DNA of 64,000 bases from Rhizobium sp. BT04 (GCF_030053135.1 NZ_CP125650.1:124001-188000), one strand, 5' to 3'. Shown: positions 1 through 9,695, numbered from the stretch's first letter. Notes: a model not told the origin generated them from the sequence alone. Made by a program: numbers and translations.

Positions 1-60
1 CCCTCGTCCGCGCAACGCCGGCGGGAGAAACGGTTTGTACTGGCGGCCGCGGAGGGATAA
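1..60 (+). CDS. rpoN2: RNA polymerase sigma-54 factor RpoN2, C-terminal end (cut by window edge)
   Basis: Frame 1 is open from the window edge to a TAA at 58-60. It encodes IPSS-like residues followed by QRRREKRF and VLAAAEG. The pattern PSS-x-QRRR-(E/D)K is the usual end of RpoN just after the RpoN box, so this is read as the last 19 codons of a sigma54 gene. RpoN directs transcription from -24/-12 promoters with activators such as NifA. Its position just upstream of iscN-nifUS fits the symbiotic rpoN2 copy of bean rhizobia. Only 19 residues are visible, so the call depends on the motif plus context. Confidence 0.7.
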   Translation, partial: PSSAQRRREKRFVLAAAEG

Positions 61-307
61 GTCCTTTGTACCGTAGGTGATGCCCTTTTCCCAAAAACCG
101 CGGAACTGAGGCACATGTGACATTGTGCCTAGTCCTCTCCATGGAGGATCGACTTCATATGGGCTGGCGACCGCAGCCTCGTCACGGGAGCTTCAAAAGT
201 TGTTCCGGCCGCTTAAGCTAACGTTCTAGAAAAGATTAGATGTCTGTTCCATAGCCCAAGCGCTTAGGGGCTAAGCGGTTAATCACGAAACTCGTGCAGA
301 ATTTTTA

Positions 308-323
308 TGTCGCGCAAGCGACA
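308..323 (+). promoter_or_regulatory. NifA upstream activator sequence for iscN
   Basis: TGT-N10-ACA with a palindromic core (TGTCGCGCAAGCGACA), the NifA binding consensus. It lies about 205 bp before the -24/-12 element at 530. The rest of 61-529 shows no gene I can support. Confidence 0.75.
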
Positions 324-529
324 AATCTAGAAGCAGTTGTCGCCTCCCATTCATTTTCGCCGAACCGCTGGGATTTCGGTGCGGCGGCAACGAGAGCCTC
401 AACCGAAAATGATAGACGGAGATACGCGGGCAGACGTTCTGGAGTTGGCGCGCTTTCGAGATCTCCGATGTTCGACGACGCAGGAATACAACACGCGGGC
501 TGATCGAACTCTTGGCCTTCCTTACCGCT

Positions 530-545
530 TGGCACGACGCATGCA
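530..545 (+). promoter_or_regulatory. sigma54 -24/-12 promoter of iscN-nifU-nifS
   Basis: TGGCACGACGCATGCA has GG and GC separated by exactly 10 bases, as required for a -24/-12 promoter. Transcription would start near 556, about 35 bases before the iscN ATG. Confidence 0.85.
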
Positions 546-590
546 CGGTAATCCGAAAATGCGCCATCGAACAAAAAGGAATCATCCCAT

Positions 591-906
591 GATCAAGCTC
601 ACAGAGAATGCCGCCGCCATCATGAACGTAACGCTTTCCCGAGCCGAGCAGGCGGAAGGCTTTCGCATCGCGGTCGAGGCAGGTGGATGCGCCGGCTACA
701 AATACCTGGTGGGGCTAGAAAGCGTCCAGGGCGAGGGCGACGCGGTGATCGAAACAAATGGGGTCAAGGTGTTCGTTGACGCAGACTCCCAAGCACACAT
801 CAACGGCATGACGATCGACTTCGTGACGGGACCAGAAACCTCCGGTTTTGTCTTCGACAATCCCAATGCGCACCAGAACTGCACTTGCGGCAAATCCTTC
901 GGCTGA
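591..906 (+). CDS. iscN: IscN, A-type iron-sulfur carrier (HesB/IscA family)
   Basis: 105-residue A-type Fe-S carrier protein. The family holds and passes on Fe-S clusters or iron during nitrogenase assembly. The three conserved cysteines are visible: one in GGCAGYKY (about residue 36) and two in the C-terminal CTCGKSF. The ATG at 591 is preceded by AAAGGA at good spacing; the longer upstream reading frame has no family similarity. It follows a sigma54/NifA promoter and precedes nifU-nifS, so it should be expressed with nitrogenase. From memory, bean rhizobia need this gene for nitrogen fixation. The adjacent NifU has lost scaffold residues, so IscN may carry more of the load here; that is inference. 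Confidence 0.9.
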
Positions 907-928
907 TCACCGAGAAAGCGAGAGAGCC

Positions 929-1653
929 ATGCGGAATTATTGCGAAAAGGTCATGGTTTCCTTTTTCAATCCGAAGAACGACGGCGTGCAGGAAAATCCC
1001 CTCAGCGAGACCGCGGCAGTTTCCTACGGTAGAGGGCCTGAATTGATAATTGGAGTCGATCCAACGGTGGGAGCGTTTCTGGTGACGCCGTCGTCCTTGC
1101 GTTCCAACCCAGCGACCGCCTTCTCGCCAGCGCTGGCCGAACTCATAACCCTAAAGCCCGCCGAAGCGCCTCAAACCGTCCGTCAGGAGACAGCAGGCTT
1201 TTTAAGCGGTTTGCTGCCGGAGAAAAAGGTCTGCTCATCAACGGATTATCCTGAGGCAGCAAAATTTTTTGGCGGGCATCCGGGCCAGGATTCCAAAGGA
1301 GACGCTCCCTCTGCAAGCAGTTCCGCGCCGAGGAAAGGTGAGCGAAGACGCGTGCGTGTCAAGAGGCTTGATTTCATGACCAAGTCGCTCACTTCGCTAG
1401 ATCTGGCAGTAGACGGACGACACTCGTTCAAGCCGTCGAAGACGTGTCAGCGGTTTATACAGTACTGGTCGTCGAAAGCCTCGCTCCGGCAGAGGAGGAC
1501 GATCAGACCGTCACAACAGAAATCTGAGGCCTGGAGAAATTGGCAGGGTCGAAATCGATGTTGTAGCCGGCAATCGCGTAGGACAGGGTCTAAAAATCGC
1601 CGCAGCCTGCAACAGTTCAGTTCTCAGCGACAAGCTAAGCTGGCGACCCATCT
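929..1653 (+). pseudogene. nifU: nifU, decayed Fe-S scaffold gene
   Basis: The start reads MRNYCEKVMVSFFNPKNDGV, the typical NifU opening. The frame then follows the NifU N-domain (VDP..., SPALAELI, GFLSGLLPEKKVCS). Two scaffold cysteines are gone: the usual LSCGD is VSYGR, and the usual FGCGSA is SLRSNPA. Only the third, in KKVCS, remains. The central [2Fe-2S] domain with its CxC and CxxC is not visible, and the C-terminal domain is not recognisable with confidence. The frame stays open to 1879 and overlaps the nifS start, so a protein could still be made, but it should not assemble clusters. End coordinate is approximate. Confidence 0.7.
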
Positions 1654-1875
1654 AGTTAAGCAGCCGCGGCGAATCCAACCGTTGGAAAAGGCGCGAGCGC
1701 ACAACGTTCTTCCCTTCCTACTGATGGCGGCGATGCGACGTTATCGATGCCAACAAGATCGCATGACGCGCCATCGCACGACTCCACCCCGCGCTGCTTG
1801 CCCGAGGTTAGCAAACAACAGCATGTGCAAGACGCCGCAGCATTGTCACCGCTTCCCCTCAGTCGAGATCCACCC

Positions 1876-3072
1876 ATGAGAGCGATCTATCTCGACAATA
1901 ATGCAACGACCAGAGTCGATCCTGAAGTGGTTGAAGCCATGCTGCCGTTCTTTGCGGATCAGTTTGGAAACCCTTCGTCGACGCACGCTTTTGGCTCCTC
2001 TATCCGCGAGGCGGTGAGGAAGGCGCGCCGGCAATTGCAAGCGCTGATCGGCGCCGAGTTCGATCATGAGATCGTGTTCACCTCGGGGGGGACGGAAAGC
2101 GACAATGCGGCGATCCTTTCGGCGCTGGAGGTGATGCCTGAGCGCACAGAGATCGTGACTTCCGCAGTCGAGCATTCAGCGGTGCTGACACTCTGCGGCC
2201 ATCTGGAGAAGACGCGCGGCATTAAGGTACACAGGATCCCAGTGGATCGACATGGACGTCTCGATCTTGACGCCTATGAGACCGCCCTCACTCATCGTGT
2301 AGCGATTGCTTCGATCATGTGGGCGAACAACGAGACGGGAACCATTTTCCCGGTCGCTAAGCTTGCCGAGATGGCCAAGAGAATCGGTGCACTTTTCCAC
2401 ACCGACGCGGTCCAGGCGGTCGGCAAGGTTCCAATGGACCTCCAACCTACTGCAATCGACATGCTTTCGTTGTCCGGACACAAATTCCATGGACCAAAAG
2501 GCATTGGTGCACTCTATCTCAGGCGGGGCTTATCTTTCTCCTCACTGATCAAGGGAGGTCATCAGGAGCGCGACCGACGCGCAGGGACAGAAAATACGGC
2601 CGGGATTGTCGGTTTAGGCAAGGCTGCCGAACTCGCCCTGAAATCAATAGACGACGAGAGCACCCGATTAAAGTCGCTCCGAGATCGATTGGAGAACGGC
2701 ATTGTCCAGCGTGTTCCAGGCGCCTTCGTAACCGGCGATAGGCTTAAGAGGTTGCCGAACACGGCGAACATCGCCTTTCAACGTGTCGAAGGAGACAGTA
2801 TGCTCCTTCTTCTCAACCGCTATGGCATCGCCTGCTCTTCCGGCTCTGCTTGCTCCTCCGGTTCGCTGGAGCCGAGCCATGTCTTGAGGGCAATGGATAT
2901 CCCTCATGCTATGGCGCACGGAACAATCCGCTTCTCGTTCTCGCGCGATAACTGTGACGAGGATGTCGACCGGGTGCTCGAAGTTTTACCGGGCATCGTT
3001 GAAAGGCTCCGGAGCCAATCCCGTTCCGGCCACGTGGCCGACACGAGCAGCCGGGTTCGTTCAGGGGAGTAG
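1876..3072 (+). CDS. nifS: NifS cysteine desulfurase
   Basis: 398-residue PLP-dependent cysteine desulfurase that supplies sulfur for nitrogenase Fe-S clusters. Visible features are the opening YLDNNATTRVDPEV, TSGGTESDN for PLP phosphate, the HTDAVQA segment, the PLP-lysine motif SGHKFHGPKG (about residue 203) and the active-site cysteine in the loop SSGSACSSG (about residue 325). Length is normal for the family. The start at 1876 is chosen because similarity begins exactly at MRAIYLDNNATT; the frame upstream is unrelated. It lies between a decayed nifU and nifW in the usual nifUS(V)W order. Confidence 0.95.
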   Translation: MRAIYLDNNATTRVDPEVVEAMLPFFADQFGNPSSTHAFGSSIREAVRKARRQLQALIGAEFDHEIVFTSGGTESDNAAILSALEVMPERTEIVTSAVEHSAVLTLCGHLEKTRGIKVHRIPVDRHGRLDLDAYETALTHRVAIASIMWANNETGTIFPVAKLAEMAKRIGALFHTDAVQAVGKVPMDLQPTAIDMLSLSGHKFHGPKGIGALYLRRGLSFSSLIKGGHQERDRRAGTENTAGIVGLGKAAELALKSIDDESTRLKSLRDRLENGIVQRVPGAFVTGDRLKRLPNTANIAFQRVEGDSMLLLLNRYGIACSSGSACSSGSLEPSHVLRAMDIPHAMAHGTIRFSFSRDNCDEDVDRVLEVLPGIVERLRSQSRSGHVADTSSRVRSGE

Positions 3073-3086
3073 GAGCAGGCACGCTC

Positions 3087-3402
3087 ATGAAACGGCAATT
3101 CCTTTTCACCGATACGACCTGCATGACGGCACCGGCATCGTATGAACGATCAGGTAAAAGCCGGGGCTCTCAGTCACATAGATCGCCGGTTCACCGCCCA
3201 TGCGTGTTCATGGAGGGGGCCCAGCGCCATATCATCTTAATCAATCTCTCGACACCATCGGTGGATCGCATCCGACCATCAGCCTATGCCGACTCCAGTT
3301 GCAACGCGACTGCCTTGCGCCTAGCCGCGTCGAACCACGCATTCCGTACGTTGCAGCTTAAGCTACGGGAGAACGATCTCGCGATCACCGCTCACGACCA
3401 GG
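3087..3402 (+). pseudogene. possible nifV (homocitrate synthase) remnant
   Basis: No intact frame fills this 340-base gap. Three NifV/isopropylmalate-synthase-like scraps appear in the right order across two frames. The first is DTT at about 3114 running, after a frame change, into LHDG (family DTTLRDG). The second is DTIG at about 3248 (family DTVG). The third is ENDLAIT at about 3373 (family HNDLGxAT). The nifU-nifS-nifV-nifW order is canonical in many diazotrophs, so a nifV scar belongs here. Similarity is weak and the call is tentative. Confidence 0.35.
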
Positions 3403-3411
3403 GGGAATCTT

Positions 3412-3795
3412 ATGTGCCGTTGCTCCGCTGACAGCAGTCCCGTCGATGTCAAAGACATCCTCAATCGGCTGAAATCTCTCTCGGCTGCGGAGGAGTTCTT
3501 CGAAGCCCTAGGGGTCCCCTATGACCCGAAGGTTCTCGATGTCTCACGACTCCATATCATGAAGCGTATGGGCCAATACCTCGCGGCAGAGGACTTCTCC
3601 CATCTCCCAGACCGGGTAATCGCTGCTCGTGCCCGTGCCATACTGGAAAGGGCCTACTGTGATTTCGCGACCTCCGCGCCGCTCTCGCACCGGGTCTTCA
3701 AGGTGCTCAAGGACCACAATCCGAACAGACCTGTCACACCCGGCCGCACCGTTGTCCCGTTAGACTCTTTCCTGAAGCCGTTCGAAAAGAAGTGA
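3412..3795 (+). CDS. nifW: NifW nitrogenase-stabilising protein
   Basis: 127 residues. NifW is thought to protect the MoFe protein from oxygen or assist its maturation. The family core is clear: ILNRLKSLSAAEEFFEALGV, the segment MKRMGQYL, and the ending SFLKPFEKK. An AGGGGGA ribosome site lies just before the ATG at 3412. It follows nifS and the nifV scar, and is followed by a NifA-dependent promoter for fixABCX, so it probably ends the iscN-led transcript. Confidence 0.9.
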   Translation: MCRCSADSSPVDVKDILNRLKSLSAAEEFFEALGVPYDPKVLDVSRLHIMKRMGQYLAAEDFSHLPDRVIAARARAILERAYCDFATSAPLSHRVFKVLKDHNPNRPVTPGRTVVPLDSFLKPFEKK

Positions 3796-3815
3796 GCACG
3801 GTTGCGACACGACAA

Positions 3816-3831
3816 TGTCGGGAAGCTTACA
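3816..3831 (+). promoter_or_regulatory. NifA upstream activator sequence for fixABCX
   Basis: TGTCGGGAAGCTTACA is an exact TGT-N10-ACA, 81 bases before the -24/-12 element. Confidence 0.85.
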
Positions 3832-3897
3832 ATTCAGTCATATGCTAGCAACGTCGGAATCGAAGCCATTTCAATGTGATAGAGAACGCCAAACGGT

Positions 3898-3913
3898 TGG
3901 CACGAATGATGCA
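3898..3913 (+). promoter_or_regulatory. sigma54 -24/-12 promoter of fixABCX
   Basis: TGGCACGAATGATGCA has GG-N10-GC spacing. It lies 59 bases before the fixA start. Confidence 0.85.
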
Positions 3914-3971
3914 CGCAAGCATGTGTACTGACAAGCCCGCCACCCATAGAGGGAGGGAGTAAGAAACCGCC

Positions 3972-4820
3972 ATGCACATAGTTATCTGTATCAAACAGGT
4001 ACCGGACTCCGCACAAATACGAGTGCATCCGGTGACGAACACAATCATGCGTCAGGGGGTGCCAACCATCATCAACCCCTATGATCTGTTCGCCCTTGAA
4101 GAGGCGCTCCAGTTGCGCGACCGCCATGGCGGCGAGGTGACCGTGCTCACCATGGGGCCGCCCATGGCAGAGGACGCGTTGCGCAAGGCGCTCACCTACG
4201 GCGCCGACCGCGCCGTACTCTTGACCGACCGTCATTTTGCCGGCTCCGACACTCTGGCGACCTCGTTTGCTCTTTCGCGAGCCATCGCGAAGATCGGAGA
4301 GGCCTTCGGTACGCCCGATATCGTCTTTACGGGCAAACAGACCATCGACGGCGATACCGCCCAGGTTGGGCCTGGCATCGCCAAGCGCCTCGACCTCCTG
4401 CAGCTCACCTACGTTGCCAAAATCGTCTCTGTCGACATCAATGGGCGCGAGATTACGGTGGAGCGCCGCTCGGAAGGGGGCACGCAGACGCTGATGAGCA
4501 AGCTCCCTTGCCTAATTACAATGCTCGAAGGCACAAACGAAATCCGCCGCGGCTCGCTCGATGACGCGCTACGGGCCGCGCGCAGCCAGATCGTGAAGTG
4601 GAATGCGGCCGACGCTGGCATAGAGGACCTCACCAAGTGCGGCCTGCGTGGCTCGCCAACCGTCGTTAAGAGGGTCTTTGCCCCTCCTGAGCGGGCGGAA
4701 AAGGCGGAGCAGATCGACACCGCGGAAAAAACACCGCGCGATCTCGCGGAGGAGTTGATCGCTGGGATCTTTTTGCGCCAGCCGGCGCTCGAAAGCGAAC
4801 TCGCCTTTGACGGCGAATGA
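3972..4820 (+). CDS. fixA: FixA, electron-transfer flavoprotein beta-type subunit
   Basis: 282 residues of the ETF-beta family: opening HIVICIKQVPDS, then TMGPPMAEDALRKAL and the nucleotide-binding stretch FTGKQTIDGDTAQVGP. With FixB, FixC and FixX it forms the membrane-associated complex that sends electrons to nitrogenase by flavin-based bifurcation. Start at 3972 follows GGAGGGAG. It is the first gene of a compact operon with a NifA/sigma54 promoter directly upstream; fixB follows after 15 bases. Confidence 0.96.
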   Translation: MHIVICIKQVPDSAQIRVHPVTNTIMRQGVPTIINPYDLFALEEALQLRDRHGGEVTVLTMGPPMAEDALRKALTYGADRAVLLTDRHFAGSDTLATSFALSRAIAKIGEAFGTPDIVFTGKQTIDGDTAQVGPGIAKRLDLLQLTYVAKIVSVDINGREITVERRSEGGTQTLMSKLPCLITMLEGTNEIRRGSLDDALRAARSQIVKWNAADAGIEDLTKCGLRGSPTVVKRVFAPPERAEKAEQIDTAEKTPRDLAEELIAGIFLRQPALESELAFDGE

Positions 4821-4835
4821 AGGCAAGGAGCGACG

Positions 4836-5945
4836 ATGTTGAGCACGAATCGAGAGAGCCCTCCTCCAGCCGCTGGCCGTGCCGCCATGAAGAAAGAGCT
4901 GCCCGATCAGTTTAAGGACCATCGGCACGTTTGGGTCTTCATCGAGCTGGAGCGCGATCAGGTGCATCCCGTCTCCTTCGAGCTGCTCGGCGAAGGCCGC
5001 AAGCTCGCCGACAAGCTGGGCGTCCAGCTTGCCGGCGTCGTTCTCGGACCACCGGGAGAGGCCACGTGGTTTGCCATCGCCGAGGCTTTTGCTTATGGCG
5101 CCGACCTGGCCTACCTCGTCGAGGCCCCACTGCTCGCCGACTACCGAAATGAGCCTTTCACCAAAGCATTGACGGATCTGGTTACTAACTACAAACCGGA
5201 AATCCTTCTTTTAGGGGCAACGACGCTCGGGCGCGACCTTGCCGGTTCCGTGGCGACGACCTTGTTGACAGGGCTCACGGCGGATTGCACCGAACTTGAT
5301 GTGGATGCGGACGGCTCGCTTGCGGCGACCCGGCCGACTTTCGGCGGCTCCTTGCTTTGCACGATCTACACGCTCAACTGCCGGCCGCAGATGGCAACGG
5401 TCCGGCCGAGGGTCATGGCCATGCCTCCGCGCGGGAATAATAAGATCGGACGCGTCATTCAACACAAAGTGTCGATGATCGAGGAAGAGATCGTCACTAA
5501 GGTCCTCGGTTTCTTGTCCGATGGCCAGTCGGCGACGGCGAATCTCGCCTATGCGGACGTCGTGGTTGCTGGAGGCCTCGGTCTCGGCGCGGTGGAGAAC
5601 GTGAAGCTTATGAAGAAACTCGCGCGGACGATCGGGGCCGATTATGGCTGTTCGCGCCCCCTCGTCCAAAAGGGCTGGATGCCTGCTGATCGGCAGATCG
5701 GCCAAACTGGCAAAACTATCCGGCCGAAGCTTTACATAGCAGCCGGCATTTCCGGCGCCATCCAGCATCGCGTTGGCGTCGAGGGAGCTGATCTTATTTT
5801 AGCCATTAACACCGATCCTAACGCGCCGATTTTTGATTTCGCCCACCTCGGCGTCGTCACCGATGCGATCCGTTTACTGCCGTCATTAACGGAACTCTTC
5901 ACCCATCGACTGTCGCCGCACAGTCGCGATAAGCTTGCAAACTGA
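4836..5945 (+). CDS. fixB: FixB, electron-transfer flavoprotein alpha-type subunit
   Basis: 369 residues of the ETF-alpha family. The N-domain contains [21 protein letters not shown]; the C-terminal FAD domain has the RPLVQKGW segment and the [19 protein letters not shown] motif. It pairs with FixA in the FixABCX electron-bifurcating complex. AAGGAG precedes the ATG at 4836. Its length is normal and no damage is seen. fixC starts 9 bases after it ends. Confidence 0.96.
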   Translation: MLSTNRESPPPAAGRAAMKKELPDQFKDHRHVWVFIELERDQVHPVSFELLGEGRKLADKLGVQLAGVVLGPPGEATWFAIAEAFAYGADLAYLVEAPLLADYRNEPFTKALTDLVTNYKPEILLLGATTLGRDLAGSVATTLLTGLTADCTELDVDADGSLAATRPTFGGSLLCTIYTLNCRPQMATVRPRVMAMPPRGNNKIGRVIQHKVSMIEEEIVTKVLGFLSDGQSATANLAYADVVVAGGLGLGAVENVKLMKKLARTIGADYGCSRPLVQKGWMPADRQIGQTGKTIRPKLYIAAGISGAIQHRVGVEGADLILAINTDPNAPIFDFAHLGVVTDAIRLLPSLTELFTHRLSPHSRDKLAN

Positions 5946-5954
5946 GGGCGCCCC

Positions 5955-7262
5955 ATGACTGAGGAAAACTTCGACGCCATAGTTATCGGGGCCGGCATGG
6001 CCGGAAACGCAGCTGCTTACACGATGTCGAACCGCGGCATGAAGGTGCTGCAGTTGGAGCGTGGCGAGTATCCGGGCTCCAAGAATGTGCAGGGCGCCAT
6101 CATGTACGCGGACATGCTGGAGAAAATCCTGCCGGATTTCCGGGATGATGCGCCTCTGGAGCGGCACTTAGTCGAGCAGCGCTTCTGGATGATGGACGAC
6201 TCGTCCCACATCGGTATGCAATACCGGTCGGACGACTTCAACGAGTCGAGACACAATCGCTACACGGTCATTCGCGCCCAATTCGACAAATGGTTTTCAC
6301 GCAAGGTGCGCGAGGCCGGAGCGACGCTTCTATGCGAGACGACCGTGACGGAACTCGTTCGTGATCCAAAGGGCAAGGTGATTGGCGTTCGCACCGACCG
6401 CGCCGGCGACGTGATTCTTGCTGACGTGGTCGTTCTCGCAGAGGGCGTCAATGGGCTGCTCGGCACGCGTGCTGGATTGCGTGACACGCCAAAACCGGAA
6501 ACTGTCGCGCTCGCCGTCAAGGAAATGCATTTCCTGGCCGAAGAGGTAATTGACCAGCGGTTCGGCCTCCAGGCCAATGAAGGCTGCGTCATCGAGGCAG
6601 TTGGCACGATCTCTCGCAACATGGCCGGGCTTGCCTTCCTCTACACCAACAAAGAATCGATCTCGATCGGCATTGGCTGCCTTGTCTCCGAATTCGCGGC
6701 AACAATGGAAAGTCCTTATGATCTGCTCGAAAAATTCAAAAGCCATCCGTCGGTAAAGCCGCTGATCGCAGGAGCGGAAGTCAAGGAATATGCGGCGCAT
6801 CTCATTCCAGAAGGTGGTTACAAGGCAATTCCGCAGCTTTTTGGTGACGGCTGGGTCGTCGTCGGCGACGCGGCACAACTTAATAATGCGGTGCACCGCG
6901 AGGGGTCCAACCTCGCCATGACGTCGGGGCGCATCGCCGGCGAAGCAATCGTCCAGATCAAGAATCGCAAAAAGCCGATGGTCAAGGAGAACCTCTCCCT
7001 TTACAAGTCGATGCTTGAAAAGTCGTTCGTTATCAAAGACTTGCGGAAATACAAGGACATGCCTGCCCTGCTGCACACCAATTCCCGCAATTTCTTCACG
7101 ACTTATCCAAGGTTGCTGTCGCAGGCCGCACAGAACTTTGTGCGAGTCGATGGCACCCCGAAGATCGACAAGGAACGGGCGACCACGGGCACCTTCATCA
7201 AGGCACGCTCCCGCTGGGGGCTGTTTGGTGACGCGGTTCGCTTGGCGCGCGCGTGGCGATAA
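5955..7262 (+). CDS. fixC: FixC, FAD-dependent ETF-quinone oxidoreductase-like protein
   Basis: 435 residues. The dinucleotide-binding fold [14 protein letters not shown] is near residue 10 and [16 protein letters not shown] is the second FAD motif (about residue 305). FixC is the ETF:quinone oxidoreductase-like flavoprotein of the FixABCX complex. It follows fixB closely and precedes fixX by 12 bases, so the four are co-transcribed. Confidence 0.96.
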   Translation: MTEENFDAIVIGAGMAGNAAAYTMSNRGMKVLQLERGEYPGSKNVQGAIMYADMLEKILPDFRDDAPLERHLVEQRFWMMDDSSHIGMQYRSDDFNESRHNRYTVIRAQFDKWFSRKVREAGATLLCETTVTELVRDPKGKVIGVRTDRAGDVILADVVVLAEGVNGLLGTRAGLRDTPKPETVALAVKEMHFLAEEVIDQRFGLQANEGCVIEAVGTISRNMAGLAFLYTNKESISIGIGCLVSEFAATMESPYDLLEKFKSHPSVKPLIAGAEVKEYAAHLIPEGGYKAIPQLFGDGWVVVGDAAQLNNAVHREGSNLAMTSGRIAGEAIVQIKNRKKPMVKENLSLYKSMLEKSFVIKDLRKYKDMPALLHTNSRNFFTTYPRLLSQAAQNFVRVDGTPKIDKERATTGTFIKARSRWGLFGDAVRLARAWR

Positions 7263-7274
7263 AGGAGAGATGAG

Positions 7275-7574
7275 ATGACGGTTGCAGTGACGAACATACG
7301 CGTAGAGGACAAGCTTTACCAAAATCGATACGTGGTCGATGCCGGACGCCCGCATATTAGGGTGCGTCCACACGATTGGCCAAGCGTAAATCTGTATGCC
7401 CTCACAAGTGTCTGTCCGGCCAAGTGCTACGAATTGAATGACCAGGGCCAAGTGGAGGTTATCGCCGACGGGTGCATGGAGTGCGGCACGTGCCGCGTAC
7501 TCTGCGAGGCAAGTGGAGATATCGAGTGGAACTATCCGAGAGGCGGTTTCGGCGTTCTCTTCAAGTTCGGATAA
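7275..7574 (+). CDS. fixX: FixX ferredoxin-like protein
   Basis: 99-residue small Fe-S protein of the FixABCX complex. Cysteines sit in SVCPAKCY and in [12 protein letters not shown], fitting a 4Fe-4S site plus further ligands as in the ETF-QO ferredoxin domain. AGGAGAGATGAG precedes the ATG at 7275. It is the last gene of the fix operon; nifA begins 153 bases later. Confidence 0.95.
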
Positions 7575-7727
7575 AGGTTGCAACTCCACGATTCAGAACC
7601 AACTTGGGTTTGCAGACGGGCGCATCGGAAACTTGCAGAGGTGCGCGTTGCAGATTGGTATTAGAAATTACTATATATACATGCAAGCAAGGGTGATAAG
7701 AAACGTTAGACAACCCAAGGCCATATA

Positions 7728-9482
7728 ATGACCCACATGCCCGCCCGACCGGTCGATGGAGCGGAACCCCTATCTGCGCTACCTGCTGGACCTATGCGCC
7801 AAGCGGGCACGCAGCGCAGCGGAATCTACGAGATATCAAAGGTACTGACTGCCCCCGCCCGGCTAGAGATTACGCTTGCCAACGTCGTGAACGTCCTCTC
7901 TTCCTTTCTGCAGATTCGATGCGGAGCAATCGTTGTTCTAGACGCTGAAGGTCAGCCCGAGATTGCCGCAACTGGCGACATCCCCCCATCCTCTCAATCA
8001 GCCGCTCGAGGCGTTATACCTAAGGCCGTAATCGACCATATCGCGACGACCGGTATGCCCTTAATCGTAAAGGATGTCAGCAAGTCCGAATTATTTCAGG
8101 CTGAGCCGCAACCGCCTTGGAGCAGCGGCACCGTCCCGATTTCTTTTATTGGCGTTCCGGTAAAAGCCGATAATAAAATACTTGGCACAATATCGATCGA
8201 TCGCGTCAGGAACGACGCCGCCCCCTTCCCCGCCGACGAGGACGTTCGCTTTCTGACCATGGTCGCCAATCTGGTCAGTCGGACGATCAGGCTTCATCGT
8301 TTCCTGAACCTGGAGGGTCGGCGACCTATCGGCGAACAAGAGAGACCGGAGAAGCCGATCATCGCGCAAAGGGGCGCGCCGGGCCGACATCCACCCGTCA
8401 AAATCGACGGGATTATCGGGGATAGCCCGGCTCTCCAGCAGGTGGTTGAAACCGTCTCGGTGGTGGCGAGGACGAATTCCACCGTGCTTCTGCGGGGCGA
8501 AAGCGGCACCGGCAAGGAATTTTTTGCACAGGCGATCCATGAACTTTCCCCTCGTAAAAACAAGCCGTTCGTCAAATTGAACTGCGCCGCGCTGCCCGAA
8601 GGCGTCCTGGAATCGGAGCTGTTTGGGCATGAAAAAGGGGCTTTCACCGGGGCCATCGCGCAGCGCGCCGGACGCTTCGAACTGGCAAATGGCGGAACGC
8701 TTCTGCTTGACGAGATTGGCGAGATTTCGCCCGCCTTTCAAGCCAAACTGCTGCGCGTCCTGCAGGAAGGCGAACTGGAGAGGGTGGGCGGAACCAAGAC
8801 GCTTGCGGTCGACGTCCGGCTCATATGCGCCACGAATAAGAACCTCGAGATGGCTGTTGCAAACGCCGAATTCAGGGCCGACCTGTATTACCGCATCAGC
8901 GTAGTTCCAATTGTCCTGCCGCCGCTTCGAGAGCGACCCGGCGATATTCCACGCCTTGCGAACGCTCTTCTTGACCGATTCAACAAGGAGAACCAACGCG
9001 AGCTGACGTTTTCGTCGTCGGCGATCGAGGTGATGTCGCAATGCTATTTCCCAGGTAACGTCCGGGAACTCGAAAACTGCGTGCGAAGGACTGCCACCCT
9101 TGCGCGTTCAAGCTCGATCGTTTCGTCTGATTTTGCCTGCAAGAACAGCCAGTGCCTTTCGTCGCTCCTCTGGAAAACCGACGGGTCGCCCGGCGGCATC
9201 ACCGTCGATGGGCATGCCCGGAGCAATGTGATGCCGACTTCATCGCCGCGCTCGGGCGGGAGCATCGGTGCGTCGGACGAGGTATCTTCCGTCAAGGCTT
9301 GTGATCCGCACGGTTCCGGTTGTCCCGCAATGGAGTCGCGCCTCACGCAACGGGACCGGTTGATCGAGGCGATGGAAAAGGCCGGATGGGTTCAGGCCAA
9401 AGCGGCTCGTATTCTCGGCCTTACGCCTCGTCAGGTCGGCTATGCTCTACGCCAGCATCGCATCGAGGTGAAAAAGCTTTAA
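7728..9482 (+). CDS. nifA: NifA, sigma54-dependent activator of nitrogen-fixation genes
   Basis: 584 residues. It has an N-terminal GAF domain (about residues 40-190), then an AAA+ domain with Walker A GESGTGKE (about 256) and the sigma54-contact loop GAFTGA (about 304). A linker carries the cysteines of rhizobial oxygen-sensitive NifA (CYFPGNVRELENC and CKNSQC), and a C-terminal helix-turn-helix ends the protein (AAKAARILGLTPRQVGYALR). It binds TGT-N10-ACA and opens sigma54 promoters at low oxygen. It is the likely activator of the iscN, fixA and nifB promoters found here. No -24/-12 site was seen in the 153-base gap after fixX. Confidence 0.97.
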   Translation: MTHMPARPVDGAEPLSALPAGPMRQAGTQRSGIYEISKVLTAPARLEITLANVVNVLSSFLQIRCGAIVVLDAEGQPEIAATGDIPPSSQSAARGVIPKAVIDHIATTGMPLIVKDVSKSELFQAEPQPPWSSGTVPISFIGVPVKADNKILGTISIDRVRNDAAPFPADEDVRFLTMVANLVSRTIRLHRFLNLEGRRPIGEQERPEKPIIAQRGAPGRHPPVKIDGIIGDSPALQQVVETVSVVARTNSTVLLRGESGTGKEFFAQAIHELSPRKNKPFVKLNCAALPEGVLESELFGHEKGAFTGAIAQRAGRFELANGGTLLLDEIGEISPAFQAKLLRVLQEGELERVGGTKTLAVDVRLICATNKNLEMAVANAEFRADLYYRISVVPIVLPPLRERPGDIPRLANALLDRFNKENQRELTFSSSAIEVMSQCYFPGNVRELENCVRRTATLARSSSIVSSDFACKNSQCLSSLLWKTDGSPGGITVDGHARSNVMPTSSPRSGGSIGASDEVSSVKACDPHGSGCPAMESRLTQRDRLIEAMEKAGWVQAKAARILGLTPRQVGYALRQHRIEVKKL

Positions 9483-9556
9483 GCGCCTGGGTGATGTTGG
9501 ACCTTCTCGATCTCCAATGCCTGGTTTGGTGGCTTACGGACAACTCTTTTGTCGAC

Positions 9557-9572
9557 TGTCGGAAGCTTGACA
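9557..9572 (+). promoter_or_regulatory. NifA upstream activator sequence for nifB
   Basis: TGTCGGAAGCTTGACA is an exact TGT-N10-ACA, 70 bases before the -24/-12 element. It closely resembles the fixA site (shared CGG(G)AAGCTT core). Confidence 0.85.
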
Positions 9573-9642
9573 AGTCTGTGTCCGAACACGGTCGGAAACG
9601 GGCAATAAATGCAAATTCTTAAAGCAAATCCCGTCCTTGGGA

Positions 9643-9657
9643 TGGCATGGCTTTTGC
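9643..9657 (+). promoter_or_regulatory. sigma54 -24/-12 promoter of nifB
   Basis: TGGCATGGCTTTTGC has GG-N10-GC spacing, with T for C at the sixth position of the -24 box. It is 38 bases before the nifB ATG, which also argues for the start at 9696 over the longer frame from 9609. Confidence 0.85.
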
Positions 9658-9695
9658 GTTTTGAAAGGCGACGTCAACTAGCAACGGAGCACTCA

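Noticed and set aside
337..590. Long frame upstream of iscN
   Set aside because: It covers the sigma54 promoter, and family similarity starts only at the ATG at 591.
6330..7589. Long minus-strand frame opposite fixC-fixX (419 codons)
   Set aside because: It is antisense to two clearly conserved genes, with no family resemblance; high GC keeps opposite frames open.
8091..9041. Minus-strand frame opposite nifA
   Set aside because: Shadow of the AAA+ domain coding region; no motifs.
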